DNA of 64,000 nt from Candidatus Poseidoniaceae archaeon (GTDB taxonomy: Archaea; Thermoplasmatota; Poseidoniia; Poseidoniales; Poseidoniaceae). The DNA lies in contig CASIAP010000011.1 of assembly GCA_949372645.1 (NCBI GenBank), forward strand, positions 62,001-126,000, read 5' to 3'. Shown here in pieces: positions 24,095-33,772 of this stretch; positions within the stretch are counted from its first letter, which is position 1, and each line of letters starts with the position of its first letter. Position numbers and translations under genes: made by a program. Under the pieces are notes generated by a model. That model saw only the letters and a program-made list of their open reading frames with translations, had not been told where the DNA came from and did not search any database.

Positions 24095-25594
24095 TTATTC
24101 ATCATCGTAAGGATGACGAAGACAGAGATTGCGGGCAGCATAGACTTCATCAACACGACGAACGGGTGTTGTGATCGGTGCTGCATGAAGCGTTTCTGCA
24201 TCAACTTGCAGAACTTCAGCAAAGTGGGTTGCGAAATCATCCAAGGTTTCTTTGCTTTCCGTTTCAGTCGGTTCAACCATCATGCATTCTGGAACAACCA
24301 ATGGGAAGTAAACGGTTGGTGCCATGTATCCTTTGTCGAGCAGTCCCTTGGCAACATCCATGGCAGAAATGCCATGCATCTCCAAAGCAGGTGCTAAAGA
24401 GAGCGTAAACTCGTGCTTGGCAACGACAGCATCTGCACCATCACGAACCATTGAATCAACACCGGCTGCTTTGGTAGCCTTGTGAATGGCATGACGAAGA
24501 TAATTGGCATTGAGCACAGCGTGCTCTGACATGGTCTTCAAGCCACGACCATAGCGTCGATAATAAGCCCAGCATCGAATAATTGCACCTGCATTGCCGT
24601 GCCATTGCTGTACCTTACCGATGGTATGCGTTGGTTGATACCAGCCATACCACATGTTGTCGATAGCCGTGTTTGATTCTTCACCAACGGGTGCACGTTG
24701 CTCGACCAGTGGGCCTGGTAAGAAATCTGCAAGATGAGATTTGACACCGATTGGACCGGAACCTGGACCGCCACCACCGTGTGGTTGACTGAAGGTTTTG
24801 TGCAAATTGAAGTGAACTGCATCGAATCCCATAAGGCCAGGTGAAGTAATGCCCAAAATCGCATTGAAATTCGCTCCATCGTAATACATTTGACCGCCGA
24901 CGCCATGTACAATTGCGGATGCTTCAACAATGTCGGGTTCAAACAAACCGAGGGTGTTCGGATTGGTAATCATCATCACTGCAGTGGTCTCATCTGCTAC
25001 AGCCCGGAGTGCTTCGAGGTCAATTCGACCATCGGCCTTACTTGGTATTTCAACGATCTCAAAGCCACACATAGCGGCACTTGCAGGATTCGTACCGTGT
25101 GCAGAATCAGGTACAATCACTTTGGTCCGTTGTGTATCTCCACGAAGTCGGAAATATTCTTGAATGCATCGAACGGCAGTAAACTCACCTTGAGCTCCTG
25201 CAACGGGTTGTAAGGTGACTTGATCCATTCCAGAACAGATTTCAAGCATGTACTGCATTTCGTAGAAAATCGCTAACAGACCTTGAATCTGATGTTCTGG
25301 TTGGTGTGGATGAATATCTGCAATCCCTGGTATTTGTGCAATTACCTCATTGACACGCGGGTTATGTTTCATTGTGCATGAACCAAGTGGATAGAATCCT
25401 GTGTCAATTCCAAAGTTTCTTTTCGAAAGCCAGGTGTAGTGCCGAACCATTTCCGGCTCAGATAATCGGGGCCACCGAGGAAGTGCTTTTCGAGCTAAAC
25501 TTTCAGGTAATGCAATCGAAGATTCTGGAAGAACTGGAGCAGGTTGAGAATATCCTTGGCCTTCCGCTCCATTAAACTCAAACAAATGACTCAT
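24095..25594 (-). CDS. gcvPB: Glycine dehydrogenase (decarboxylating) subunit 2
   Basis: A 499-residue C-terminal half of the P protein of the glycine cleavage system. It decarboxylates glycine with PLP and passes the aminomethyl group to lipoyl-GcvH. The PLP lysine is K266 in HFNLHKTFSQPHGGGGPG, and the conserved FYPLGSCTMKHNPR lies near residue 70. The split P protein is usual in archaea and many bacteria. The ATG at 25594 overlaps the gcvPA stop as ATGA, so translation is coupled. GcvH is not in the window. Confidence 0.96.
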   Translation of the reverse strand: MSHLFEFNGAEGQGYSQPAPVLPESSIALPESLARKALPRWPRLSEPEMVRHYTWLSKRNFGIDTGFYPLGSCTMKHNPRVNEVIAQIPGIADIHPHQPEHQIQGLLAIFYEMQYMLEICSGMDQVTLQPVAGAQGEFTAVRCIQEYFRLRGDTQRTKVIVPDSAHGTNPASAAMCGFEIVEIPSKADGRIDLEALRAVADETTAVMMITNPNTLGLFEPDIVEASAIVHGVGGQMYYDGANFNAILGITSPGLMGFDAVHFNLHKTFSQPHGGGGPGSGPIGVKSHLADFLPGPLVEQRAPVGEESNTAIDNMWYGWYQPTHTIGKVQQWHGNAGAIIRCWAYYRRYGRGLKTMSEHAVLNANYLRHAIHKATKAAGVDSMVRDGADAVVAKHEFTLSLAPALEMHGISAMDVAKGLLDKGYMAPTVYFPLVVPECMMVEPTETESKETLDDFATHFAEVLQVDAETLHAAPITTPVRRVDEVYAARNLCLRHPYDDE

Positions 25595-26979
25595 GCGTCC
25601 ACCCCCTGTGAGGAAGCCCAAACAGCAAGATGTGTCACCAATAATTCAATTTGGTTCGCATTGGTTTGGTCGGTGAAAGTGGCAAGAATCCAATTCGTTC
25701 GTTCAGGGTACCATGCAGATAAATCGAACCCTCCAATGATACCAAGTGTCTCGAGGTAGGCTAAACAATCTTTACCGGAACCGGGAAGTTCAATCACAAA
25801 TTCGTTGAAGTGGTGACTCTTGTCATGTGGTAAAGTAATACTTGAGATTTCACTCAACTTTTGTTTTGCTAAAATACAAGCAGTCATGTTACGCACGGCA
25901 AGTGTATGCAGTCCTTCAGGACCGAGTAAAGACATGTGCATGGCTCCCATCAATGCAATCAGTGTTTCATTCGTACAGATATTTGATGTGGCACGATGAC
26001 GACGAATATGTTGCTCTCGAGTTGATAAAGTCAAACAATAAGCAACTTTCTCATCTACATCAATACTGCGACCTACAATGCGACCAGGCATCAATCGCAG
26101 ATAGGCTTTGGAGCACGCGAAGATTCCATAGATTGGACCGCCACCAGTAATAGGGCTTCCAAGAGGTTGCCCTTCACCAACGACAATATCAGCGCCATAA
26201 TGACCAGGCGCTTCTATCAGACCAAGAGACACGGGTTGAACCGCCACAATGAGTGCTGTATGTTCACCGATGATTTCTTTGAGTTGGGAAAGTCCTCCAT
26301 CGAGGATTCCAAGAGGATTTGGCTGTTCAACATAGACGCCACAAGAGCCTGCAGCTTCTGCCACGCCAGCAAGGTCAAGGGTTCCATCAGGATGATGGCG
26401 GAGGAGTTTAATGTTAATCTCAGCACCTTGGCAGTAATTGTACATCACAGAAAGTCGATCGGGTGGCGTTAATTCCGAGACATAGACTGTATCTTTTTGA
26501 GTTGCTTTCCGATTATGAACTCGAACACAGCAGGTCAATGCTTCAGCAGCTGCAGTCGAGCCATCATACAAGGAAAGGTTCGCAACTGGAAGTCCAACAA
26601 GTTCTGAAATGAGTGTCTGAAACTCCCACATTGCCTGAAGCATGCCTTGACTTACTTCGGGCTGGTATGGCGTATATGCTGTGAGGAACTCTCCACGTGT
26701 CACTAATTGGAATACAGAAGCCGGTACATAATTTCGATATAATCCAGCTCCCAAAAATGAGACGCGTTCACCAAGGGCGACATTGGCCCCCAGCAATCGG
26801 CGCGCATCAGCGATGATTTCTTCCTCGGATTGCGGTGGAGGCAATGAGAGCTCCTCAGTCATCCGAACTTCAGCCGGAATATCTGCGAATAAGTCCTCGA
26901 TTGAAGACATACCCATTGCTGAAAGCATTTCGGCCTCGCGGCCCAAGTTCGGTAATTGGTCGACCATATCATCACTCAC
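25591..26979 (-). CDS. gcvPA: Glycine dehydrogenase (decarboxylating) subunit 1
   Basis: A 462-residue N-terminal half of the split P protein, partner of gcvPB, with which it overlaps by 4 bp. FLGAGLYRNYVPA, TAYTPYQPEVSQG and LYDGSTAAAEA are the family hallmarks. It forms an alpha2beta2 enzyme with subunit 2, in the cytoplasm. Transcription appears to start from the roughly 110-bp divergent spacer shared with the glycosyltransferase gene at 27092. Confidence 0.96.
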   Translation of the reverse strand: MSDDMVDQLPNLGREAEMLSAMGMSSIEDLFADIPAEVRMTEELSLPPPQSEEEIIADARRLLGANVALGERVSFLGAGLYRNYVPASVFQLVTRGEFLTAYTPYQPEVSQGMLQAMWEFQTLISELVGLPVANLSLYDGSTAAAEALTCCVRVHNRKATQKDTVYVSELTPPDRLSVMYNYCQGAEINIKLLRHHPDGTLDLAGVAEAAGSCGVYVEQPNPLGILDGGLSQLKEIIGEHTALIVAVQPVSLGLIEAPGHYGADIVVGEGQPLGSPITGGGPIYGIFACSKAYLRLMPGRIVGRSIDVDEKVAYCLTLSTREQHIRRHRATSNICTNETLIALMGAMHMSLLGPEGLHTLAVRNMTACILAKQKLSEISSITLPHDKSHHFNEFVIELPGSGKDCLAYLETLGIIGGFDLSAWYPERTNWILATFTDQTNANQIELLVTHLAVWASSQGVDA

Positions 26980-27091
26980 GCACCGGGGGTGCGGCTTAAA
27001 CCAAACGCGAGACGCCCTTAATTATCGCTCTTCAACCGTATCACTTATGAAAGGCCGAATACCTCATGTTCTACCTCGATTTGGAGTGGAT

Positions 27092-28231
27092 ATGGCGCGT
27101 ATTGCAATGGTCGTTACCAATGCTTGTTCGCCCGACCCGAGAGTTCTACGGCATGCGTCTTGGCTTGTCCAAGAAGGTCACGATGTCACCGTCCATGCGT
27201 ATGACCGTCAAGAGCAACATCCTATGAGCGAATCTCATGGTGGCGTACGAATCATGCGTTACCATCTTGGAAAGAGTCCCTATGGAGGGATGTTGAAAAC
27301 CGCTTTGGGTATTCGCACATTCAGTCAAAATGTTTCCCGGGGGTTAGCAACGAATCAACCTCAGCTCGTGTATTGCCATGATGCTGACACGCTCGGCATA
27401 GGCTGTCATTTGAAAGCGAAATACAACATTCCTATGGTTTTTGATATGCATGATTTACACCACTCTTGGATACGTATGCCCGCACCTAAGTCTCGACTAA
27501 GGGGTATTCTCAGTCGAGTCATGGAGAGACGAATGCTGCGTCGTTTGAAGCATGTCGATTGTATCCTCACCTCGAGTGGAAAGATATCTGAACAAAGTAT
27601 CTACCCTGGATTCCGAGAATACTTGCTCGAACATGGGTACGAATCCACAGTGGTGGAAAACCGACCAGAATCGGGAACATTGGGTGAACGAACACCGGAT
27701 GCGCATTGGTGTGTTGGCTATTTGGGGAGAGTTCGAGAAGTCGAATCATTTCAATTTCTTCTTGATGCTGTTCTTTCGATGGAAACAAAACAACGGCCTT
27801 CAATCCGAATAGCTGGGGATGGAGTGGCATTTGATTTGGTCTCACAACTGCTTCTGACTGCCAAGAAGAATCATGAGTTGGATGTGAAGATCACTGGAAG
27901 TTTTGATTCAGATGAATTCTCTACAATGATACTGGAAATCGATGTCATGTATGCTCTGTATTCACCAAACCGAGGTAATATTCTGCAAGGTGCACTCCCG
28001 GTGAAGATGTTCGATGCTGCTGCCCATGGAGTCCCTAGTGTAGTCAATGCCAAATGTTTGATGGGAGAAGTTGCAGAAAGTGAAGAAATCGGTCAAACTG
28101 TCGAATGGTTAGACCATAATCAACTCGCAGCGAGCCTCATCCAGTTACGTGATTCAAGGGTTCAATTAAACACGACTTCCGAACGAGAAAGAAAGTACTT
28201 CCTCGAAGCTGTGAACCGATTGTTGATTTAA
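27092..28231 (+). CDS. Glycosyltransferase family 4-like protein
   Basis: About 379 residues of a GT-B-fold glycosyltransferase. The N-terminus RIAMVVTNACSPDPRVLR is the classic first strand of GT4 enzymes. Also visible are VYCHDADTLG, VFDMHDLHHSW and the donor-binding half with YLGRVREVE and IAGDG. The E-x7-E motif is weakly kept around PVKMFDAAAHGVPSVV. It transfers a sugar to a lipid, protein or glycan; donor and acceptor are unknown. ATG 27092 follows GGAG; an in-frame ATG at 27047 is possible. It lies between the gcvP genes and gcvT but on the opposite strand, so it is probably unrelated to glycine metabolism. Confidence 0.85.
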   Translation: MARIAMVVTNACSPDPRVLRHASWLVQEGHDVTVHAYDRQEQHPMSESHGGVRIMRYHLGKSPYGGMLKTALGIRTFSQNVSRGLATNQPQLVYCHDADTLGIGCHLKAKYNIPMVFDMHDLHHSWIRMPAPKSRLRGILSRVMERRMLRRLKHVDCILTSSGKISEQSIYPGFREYLLEHGYESTVVENRPESGTLGERTPDAHWCVGYLGRVREVESFQFLLDAVLSMETKQRPSIRIAGDGVAFDLVSQLLLTAKKNHELDVKITGSFDSDEFSTMILEIDVMYALYSPNRGNILQGALPVKMFDAAAHGVPSVVNAKCLMGEVAESEEIGQTVEWLDHNQLAASLIQLRDSRVQLNTTSERERKYFLEAVNRLLI

Positions 28232-29350
28232 TCAGATGAAAGGTGGTCGGACAACAACTGCCTTGACTGATTTCCGAGGGCTTGCGATAATCAGAACTTC
28301 ATCACCTTCAGAGACTGAATGCAAATATCCAATTCCAATACCTACGTTATCAAGACTTGGAGCAGGAGCACCAGAAGTCAATCGACCAACCGACGTGCCA
28401 TCCAATGCAGTCACTTCTTTTCCTGGTCTTGGCAAAGGACCTTTTTCGAGGTATCGAATACCCCACCAGCGTGCATCATTGTCATCATGCCCAATTACAC
28501 GATGCTTTCCGATGAATTCATGTTCAAGGTCGAGCCCAAAGGGTACGTTTGTCTCCCAAGAGTCTCGACATAAGAAGGATGCAGAATCATCTTCAGCTAA
28601 AGGTGGCCAACAAAAATCGACACCAGAAAGCAAGAAACCTTTCTCGAGTCGAAGCGTATCACGGGCTCCAAGACCAATCGGTATTGAGCCTGCCTGAATG
28701 AGTGTTCTCCATAGCAACGGAGCTTGCGTATTCGGTACGAATATCTCATATCCTGCTTCTCCGGTATATCCGGTACCTTGAATCCAACCTTCAATCCCAA
28801 GGCTATTCTCACCGATACGTTGCCACTTGAAGCGTGCAACATGGTTTGAGTCACCAAGAACAGAAGTAAGAATGGATTTGGCATTCGGACCTTGAAGTGC
28901 CATTATGGACGTATCGTCTGAAAGATCTTCAAGGACAATCGAACCATCTTCTGGCAAATGAGTCGTGAACCAATCCCACATGACTCCAATCATGGATGCA
29001 TTCGGCACGCCAAGAATCTCTTCATCGGAAACAACTGCAAAAATCATGTCATCAATGAGTTGACCGTCATGGTCGAGAAAGTGAGTATATGCACAACGAG
29101 GAGCTTGAACTGCAGTCACTTTTTGTGTTGCAAGTGATTCCATCCATTGTTTCACATGTGTTCCAGAAAACCGGAACGAACCCATATGAGATACATCAAA
29201 AAGACCAGCGTTCGAGCGAGTTGCAAGATGTTCAGTTTTGATGTTTGAATACCAAATCGGCAATTCAAACCCATGAAAATCGACGATGTTCCCTTCAAGA
29301 GCAACATGCTCATCATACAACGAAGTTCGAACTGGTACACCATCGCTCAT
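28232..29350 (-). CDS. gcvT: Aminomethyltransferase (glycine cleavage T protein)
   Basis: A 372-residue T protein that moves the methylene group from aminomethyl-lipoyl-GcvH to tetrahydrofolate, releasing ammonia. Family blocks include LFDVSHMGSF, ALQGPNAKSIL, GYTGEAGYEIFVP, LGARDTLRLEKGF and VGRLTSGAPAPSL near the end. Length is standard. It ends tail to tail with the glycosyltransferase with no gap. With gcvPA/gcvPB nearby, three of the four components are in the window. Confidence 0.95.
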   Translation of the reverse strand: MSDGVPVRTSLYDEHVALEGNIVDFHGFELPIWYSNIKTEHLATRSNAGLFDVSHMGSFRFSGTHVKQWMESLATQKVTAVQAPRCAYTHFLDHDGQLIDDMIFAVVSDEEILGVPNASMIGVMWDWFTTHLPEDGSIVLEDLSDDTSIMALQGPNAKSILTSVLGDSNHVARFKWQRIGENSLGIEGWIQGTGYTGEAGYEIFVPNTQAPLLWRTLIQAGSIPIGLGARDTLRLEKGFLLSGVDFCWPPLAEDDSASFLCRDSWETNVPFGLDLEHEFIGKHRVIGHDDNDARWWGIRYLEKGPLPRPGKEVTALDGTSVGRLTSGAPAPSLDNVGIGIGYLHSVSEGDEVLIIASPRKSVKAVVVRPPFI

Positions 29351-29407
29351 AGCATTGGGATGTCAACCCGCCCCTTAAACTCAAGCAATATCCAACATGC
29401 TTGCTGT

Positions 29408-31057
29408 CTAATTTTGGCAATGTGCAAAGGAGTCATTGAGAAGAAGCGCCTCGTGATGAATGAGCAATGGAAGTACATCGACACCATCCGACCATTGCCC
29501 CATATTGGTGAGCAGAGGAGAATTAATCAAATGTTCATAAGCCCAAGATTCAGTGAATACATCACCTCGGCTTCTCGCCACGACCCAGTCTGCTTGCGCA
29601 TCTATTCGGCGATATACACCCCAGTCAGCCAGTGTATCATGAACTGAATCTGTTGGAAGGTAATGCGACCCCACTAGTCGAGGGAAACCATACAAGTCAC
29701 TTTGCAATTCAATAAAGAGAACATGCTCTTGCGGAAGCATAGAAAACATAGCCTGGTGATGAACGCTGTAACAAACATCAACTGACATATCGTCAATACC
29801 TTGTGCAATATGAATCATGGTAGAATCAGGAAGACGCGACATATTGGGTTGTAATTCAGGATGGCTTGGACGAGTCCATGGCGATTCAAAATCGAGGAAG
29901 AGTGTCTCATTGCCCCATTGCCTCTCCATGGATTCATACAAGCTCAAGAACACATAAGCTCCTCCCAAACTGTGACCTCCAAGCCAAAGGTGCGAGGGAT
30001 CGATGGTATGTTCTCCGAGAACTGCATCAATTTCAGCCGAGCGGTTTTCGAGGAGGGCAATGCGTTCAAGTTCATCAAAAGCCGCTTCGAATGCTTGCGC
30101 CCGGTACAGATGATGAGGCCAGTTTGATGCTCCATATTCATCGATGGCATCAAAACCATCTGGGATTTCTGGATTAATATCTGAAGGATACTGAATGAAA
30201 GCAACAGCCATACCCTTCGCGGAGAGATGAGCGATCCAATCAGTATATTCTTCATAGGTTGGATAACCCCATCCATGCGTTAAAATAGCCAACGGGATGG
30301 TTTGAATTTGAGAATCTTCAGGTAATAAAGGAAGCGTCAGATACACTGAGAATTCAATGTCTTCTTCCTCAACACCTCGCATGTTTTCAACTTCTTGTGG
30401 AACTGGATAGGGGTGGATGGAAAGCGATGTATCAAACGGCCCGGGATCAGCACCATAACCGATAAGGGGCGCCGGTGGTGGAGAAGGGGCCATTCCAATC
30501 ATTGCAGGTATACCTGGCATAACCAACCACGCGGCAAAGAAAACCCCTGCAATGTGTAAGGTGTGCCCTGCAATACGTATTGGCTTTGCATCTTTCGGGA
30601 CATGAGGAAACCCTCCGACCATCAGTAGCATCGAAAGCAGAAGAAAACCATACAATGTCGGCAGAAGAAGGAATGCTCCTCGCAAATAGAACAGATCGAG
30701 TGCAAAAAACAGCACAATAAATCCAACAAGGAAACCAATCAGAAAGACTCCAATTCCATTAGCCCAACGGGGATTCAAACGGCCTTTTAGTTGTCGCTGA
30801 AGAACCAAGAAAGTAAGGAAAAGAAGCACACTCATCATGAGGGTGAACGTAAAGATACCTTCTCGTAAGGACATGGTCCATTGTAATGTCCGATAAGCGT
30901 ACGGCCAAATTGAATCACTGACATCTTTACCAGAAAGGGAACGCAACAGGGGTTCCAAAACTGAAAGTATCATACCGGAAACAAAAACAAGCGGGAAGAA
31001 TACATCCTTCGAGTACACTCGTTTCCAAAGAGGGGCCGTTGTTACATCTCCCTCCAT
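29408..31057 (-). CDS. Membrane-anchored alpha/beta hydrolase
   Basis: A 549-residue protein. The first roughly 190 residues carry about six hydrophobic helices. A large soluble alpha/beta-hydrolase domain follows, with LTHGWGYPTYEEY as oxyanion block and GGHSLGGAY as nucleophile elbow (Ser in GHSLG). A late GSHYLPTDSVHD could provide the catalytic His. It resembles chlorophyllase/PAF-acetylhydrolase-like lipases and is probably exposed outside the membrane. Ester or lipid substrate unknown. An AT-rich spacer separates it from the PLP decarboxylase upstream on the same strand. Confidence 0.78.
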   Translation of the reverse strand: MEGDVTTAPLWKRVYSKDVFFPLVFVSGMILSVLEPLLRSLSGKDVSDSIWPYAYRTLQWTMSLREGIFTFTLMMSVLLFLTFLVLQRQLKGRLNPRWANGIGVFLIGFLVGFIVLFFALDLFYLRGAFLLLPTLYGFLLLSMLLMVGGFPHVPKDAKPIRIAGHTLHIAGVFFAAWLVMPGIPAMIGMAPSPPPAPLIGYGADPGPFDTSLSIHPYPVPQEVENMRGVEEEDIEFSVYLTLPLLPEDSQIQTIPLAILTHGWGYPTYEEYTDWIAHLSAKGMAVAFIQYPSDINPEIPDGFDAIDEYGASNWPHHLYRAQAFEAAFDELERIALLENRSAEIDAVLGEHTIDPSHLWLGGHSLGGAYVFLSLYESMERQWGNETLFLDFESPWTRPSHPELQPNMSRLPDSTMIHIAQGIDDMSVDVCYSVHHQAMFSMLPQEHVLFIELQSDLYGFPRLVGSHYLPTDSVHDTLADWGVYRRIDAQADWVVARSRGDVFTESWAYEHLINSPLLTNMGQWSDGVDVLPLLIHHEALLLNDSFAHCQN

Positions 31058-31110
31058 GGAATAAGTTCACCCCTCGTAGTTCAAAAAAGGTCGTTTTTTT
31101 CTTTATTTTT

Positions 31111-32553
31111 TTATGCTGAAGAAGCACCATGTTCACTGGGCAATCCTCGGATAACATCATTGTAGAGTAGCGTGAGTTCATTCAGTAACTCATCCAATGA
31201 ATGTTCACTGATTTTAGGGTTTGAAATCACGGCACGGAAGATGACATCATCGCCGATGTTTGAACGACTCACCATGTAATTGCCATTTTGCATCATCCTT
31301 CGACGTATTTCAGAGTTGAGCTCATTGAGATCACCATCGTAATCTTCCGGTGAGAAACGGAAACAAACATTTGTCCACATGCGTGACGACATCAACTGTA
31401 AATCGTCATGTGCGAGAACTTGAGACTCTAAATGCCCTGCAAGATCCATATACCGATCAACCATCGAAGCCCAACCAGCATCACCACATTCTCTCCAAGC
31501 CAGCCAAAGTTTGAGAGCATCGTTACGACGACCGCATTGCAGTGAATATCGCCCAGCATCAATGTTACGAGATTCTTCATGGAACAAATAGTGGGCTACG
31601 TTCCCGTGCGCACATACTCGAGCCAAAATTTCAGGCTGCTTCACCAAAAAGGCACTGCAAATCAGTGGCAAACCCATCATTTTATGAGCGTCCCAGCAAA
31701 CGCTGTCAGCAGATTCGACTCCATCGAGAAGCGCGCCGTGTTTCGAAGAAAACAATGCTGAACCACCCCATGCTGCATCGACGTGATGCCAAATCCCTTC
31801 CTTGAGGGCAATATCACTGATTTCTTTAATCGGGTCAAATGACCCACGAACGGTTGTTCCTGCGGTCGAAATGACGCAAAAGGGTACACCACCTTCACGT
31901 CGAGTGCGTTGAATCTCCTCTTCCAATGCAGATGGATGCATACATCCATCTTCATCACAGGCGACTTTGATGATGTTCTGATGGCCGATTCCGATGACAT
32001 TCGCTGACATAAGAACCGAATAATGAGATTCACTGGAGACATAAGCAACCATGGTACGGCCATCAAATCCAGTTTGTGTTGAAGTAGGAACCATCACCTG
32101 GCGGGCACATAACATCCCGAGCATGTTTCCATTTGAACCGCCTGTCGTCAAGGTTCCTGCTCCACCTGAGAAACCGACCATCTCACCCATTCGAATCAGT
32201 AAAGTTTGTTCGATGAGTGTTGCTAATGGAGCTAATTCATAGGTATACATCGAAGTATTTGTCAAAGTGGCAATGATTTCTCCTGCGAGTCCTGCAGTAT
32301 TGATCCCACCCCAGAGAGGATTCATAAATTCGGGTCGATTCGTTTTGACACAGGAACGCAGGTAGGTATCGATGTCATCGAGCACTGCGTTCATGCCATT
32401 ACCTTCAATCGGCAATTTGAGGTCGGTTATTTTCGAAAGAGAGGTATGTGGGAGAGGATCAGCTACTTTGCCAGGTTCATCTCCAGCACGGAGATACTTC
32501 ACAATGCGATTGGAAATTTCTTCGATGAATACCTCTAACTCCATGTGACTCAA
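31111..32553 (-). CDS. PLP-dependent group II decarboxylase
   Basis: A 480-residue fold-type I enzyme of the glutamate/aromatic/diaminobutyrate decarboxylase family. The early block NPLWGGINTAGLAGE contacts the substrate, GGSNGNMLGM binds the PLP phosphate, and HVDAAWGGSALFS includes the Asp that binds the pyridine N. SVCWDAHKMMGLP contains the PLP lysine. It removes the alpha-carboxyl group of an amino acid; cysteine sulfinate, glutamate, aspartate and diaminobutyrate are the main options and cannot be separated by eye. The start may be at 32553 or 32544. It is a single gene. Confidence 0.85.
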   Translation of the reverse strand: MSHMELEVFIEEISNRIVKYLRAGDEPGKVADPLPHTSLSKITDLKLPIEGNGMNAVLDDIDTYLRSCVKTNRPEFMNPLWGGINTAGLAGEIIATLTNTSMYTYELAPLATLIEQTLLIRMGEMVGFSGGAGTLTTGGSNGNMLGMLCARQVMVPTSTQTGFDGRTMVAYVSSESHYSVLMSANVIGIGHQNIIKVACDEDGCMHPSALEEEIQRTRREGGVPFCVISTAGTTVRGSFDPIKEISDIALKEGIWHHVDAAWGGSALFSSKHGALLDGVESADSVCWDAHKMMGLPLICSAFLVKQPEILARVCAHGNVAHYLFHEESRNIDAGRYSLQCGRRNDALKLWLAWRECGDAGWASMVDRYMDLAGHLESQVLAHDDLQLMSSRMWTNVCFRFSPEDYDGDLNELNSEIRRRMMQNGNYMVSRSNIGDDVIFRAVISNPKISEHSLDELLNELTLLYNDVIRGLPSEHGASSA

Positions 32554-32911
32554 TTACAGTGGGAGTGGGGGAGGTTCTTAGTATTCGTGAATCATATCGC
32601 TTGCATCTTGATTTGACTGATAGGATGGAATCAATAAAATAAGTATAAGAATTGTATTGAATAGGAATATATGCACATTCAATAAAAAGATTACTGAGCT
32701 TTAATTTATCCGTAAAAACCTCGAAAAAAGACCAATTATTCATTACTTACTCCACGGTAATGCGATCATAATGGAAACAGGCTCTGAAAAGAAATCAAAC
32801 TCACAAATTCGATGCTTAATCTTCACCGATGGTCGGGATTTGAGTCCGAAAGCCATGCATCATGCATACTTCATGAGTAACATTGAATAGTATTTTGCTT
32901 GAGCTGCAGAT
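32554..32911. other. 358-bp spacer upstream of the thiamine locus
   Basis: It is mostly AT-rich. It holds a 39-codon frame (32771-32890, METGSEKKSNSQ... ending SNIE), a paired palindrome ATGCATCATGCAT around 32855-32867, and a TATA-like AATAGTATTTT about 24 nt before the regulator start. The conserved TPP riboswitch blocks are not visible. The palindrome could be an operator for the ThiR-like regulator, but this is a guess. Confidence 0.35.
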
Positions 32912-33772
32912 ATGCTTGGAGAAGTAGGAGACAAATGGCTCAGCCGGTTACACCAAAATGTTGCGAAGGATTTGCGCACCAAAGGTTGGTCCCAAACAGA
33001 GATTGCAGAAGTATTGGGCTCGACTCAGAGCACGATATCTCGCCAGATGCAAAAACCCCCAACATCGCTTGGGGCAAGTGCAGATGAAGCTACAATCGAT
33101 GGATGGGGGCATGAATTATCTCTGGCCTTGAATGCTATGGGGCCAGAATCACGTGTCGTTCGACAACGACTTGTTATCGAATTTCAATTCACTGGCAACA
33201 ATACTATTCGCTATGATAAAACCTTGACTGGATTGGATTTAGAAGAAGGACAAGAACAACGAGCACTGCTACGTCGATTGGAATGGGCAGCAGGGAGATT
33301 GGATGTACGACGTATAGAGCATTCCATCCCCGCAGTAGGCCTCAACATTGCATCGTGCAGCAGTGGAGCTACTTCCACTGAAGAAGTTGCAGCTTTCCCT
33401 GGCCGTATTACGCTGGTTGATGGGGCATTGCGCCACCATGAAACACCAAGTTTTGGATCATCAAAACATCTTGCGTCAGTCTTACTCGCAATTCATGCCC
33501 TTGATACCAGTAAGGTATCAATTCTCAACATCCGCCCTCCGTTGGGAGCTAATGGAGTTGACACAGAACGAGTTGAGCAAGCTTGCCAACAACTTGGTTA
33601 CAATTTTTCACTCGCACCAAAGGGAGCAGTCGACACTCAAGATTCGCGTATTGATGTAGTACTCGATCAAGGAGATTTTGGATGGGAACCGACACTCTAC
33701 ATCTTGGCCCATAACCCACTTGACCTGATCGATCGAACACATCAGGTGCTTTCTGTACTTCGGGGCGATTGA
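32912..33772 (+). CDS. thiR: HTH regulator with ThiN-like domain (ThiR-type)
   Basis: A 286-residue protein. Residues about 10-50 form an HTH (LRTKGWSQTEIAEVLG, STQSTISRQM). The C-terminal part from about residue 150 resembles the ThiN domain (thiamine-phosphate-binding), with FGSSKHLASVLL, SILNIRPPLG and a final D-x-G-D-F-G-W-E-P-T-L-Y-I-L block. HTH-ThiN fusions act in archaea as the thiamine repressor ThiR, using thiamine phosphate as ligand. The stop is directly followed by the ATG of thiB, so it is co-transcribed with the thiamine ABC transporter, which supports the call. A TATA-like element about 24 nt upstream fits a leaderless start. Confidence 0.8.
   Translation: MLGEVGDKWLSRLHQNVAKDLRTKGWSQTEIAEVLGSTQSTISRQMQKPPTSLGASADEATIDGWGHELSLALNAMGPESRVVRQRLVIEFQFTGNNTIRYDKTLTGLDLEEGQEQRALLRRLEWAAGRLDVRRIEHSIPAVGLNIASCSSGATSTEEVAAFPGRITLVDGALRHHETPSFGSSKHLASVLLAIHALDTSKVSILNIRPPLGANGVDTERVEQACQQLGYNFSLAPKGAVDTQDSRIDVVLDQGDFGWEPTLYILAHNPLDLIDRTHQVLSVLRGD

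Noticed and set aside
32554-32911. TPP riboswitch before the thiamine operon
   Set aside because: The conserved CTGAGA and GAACCTGAT-type blocks are absent; a protein regulator with a ThiN-like domain is present instead.
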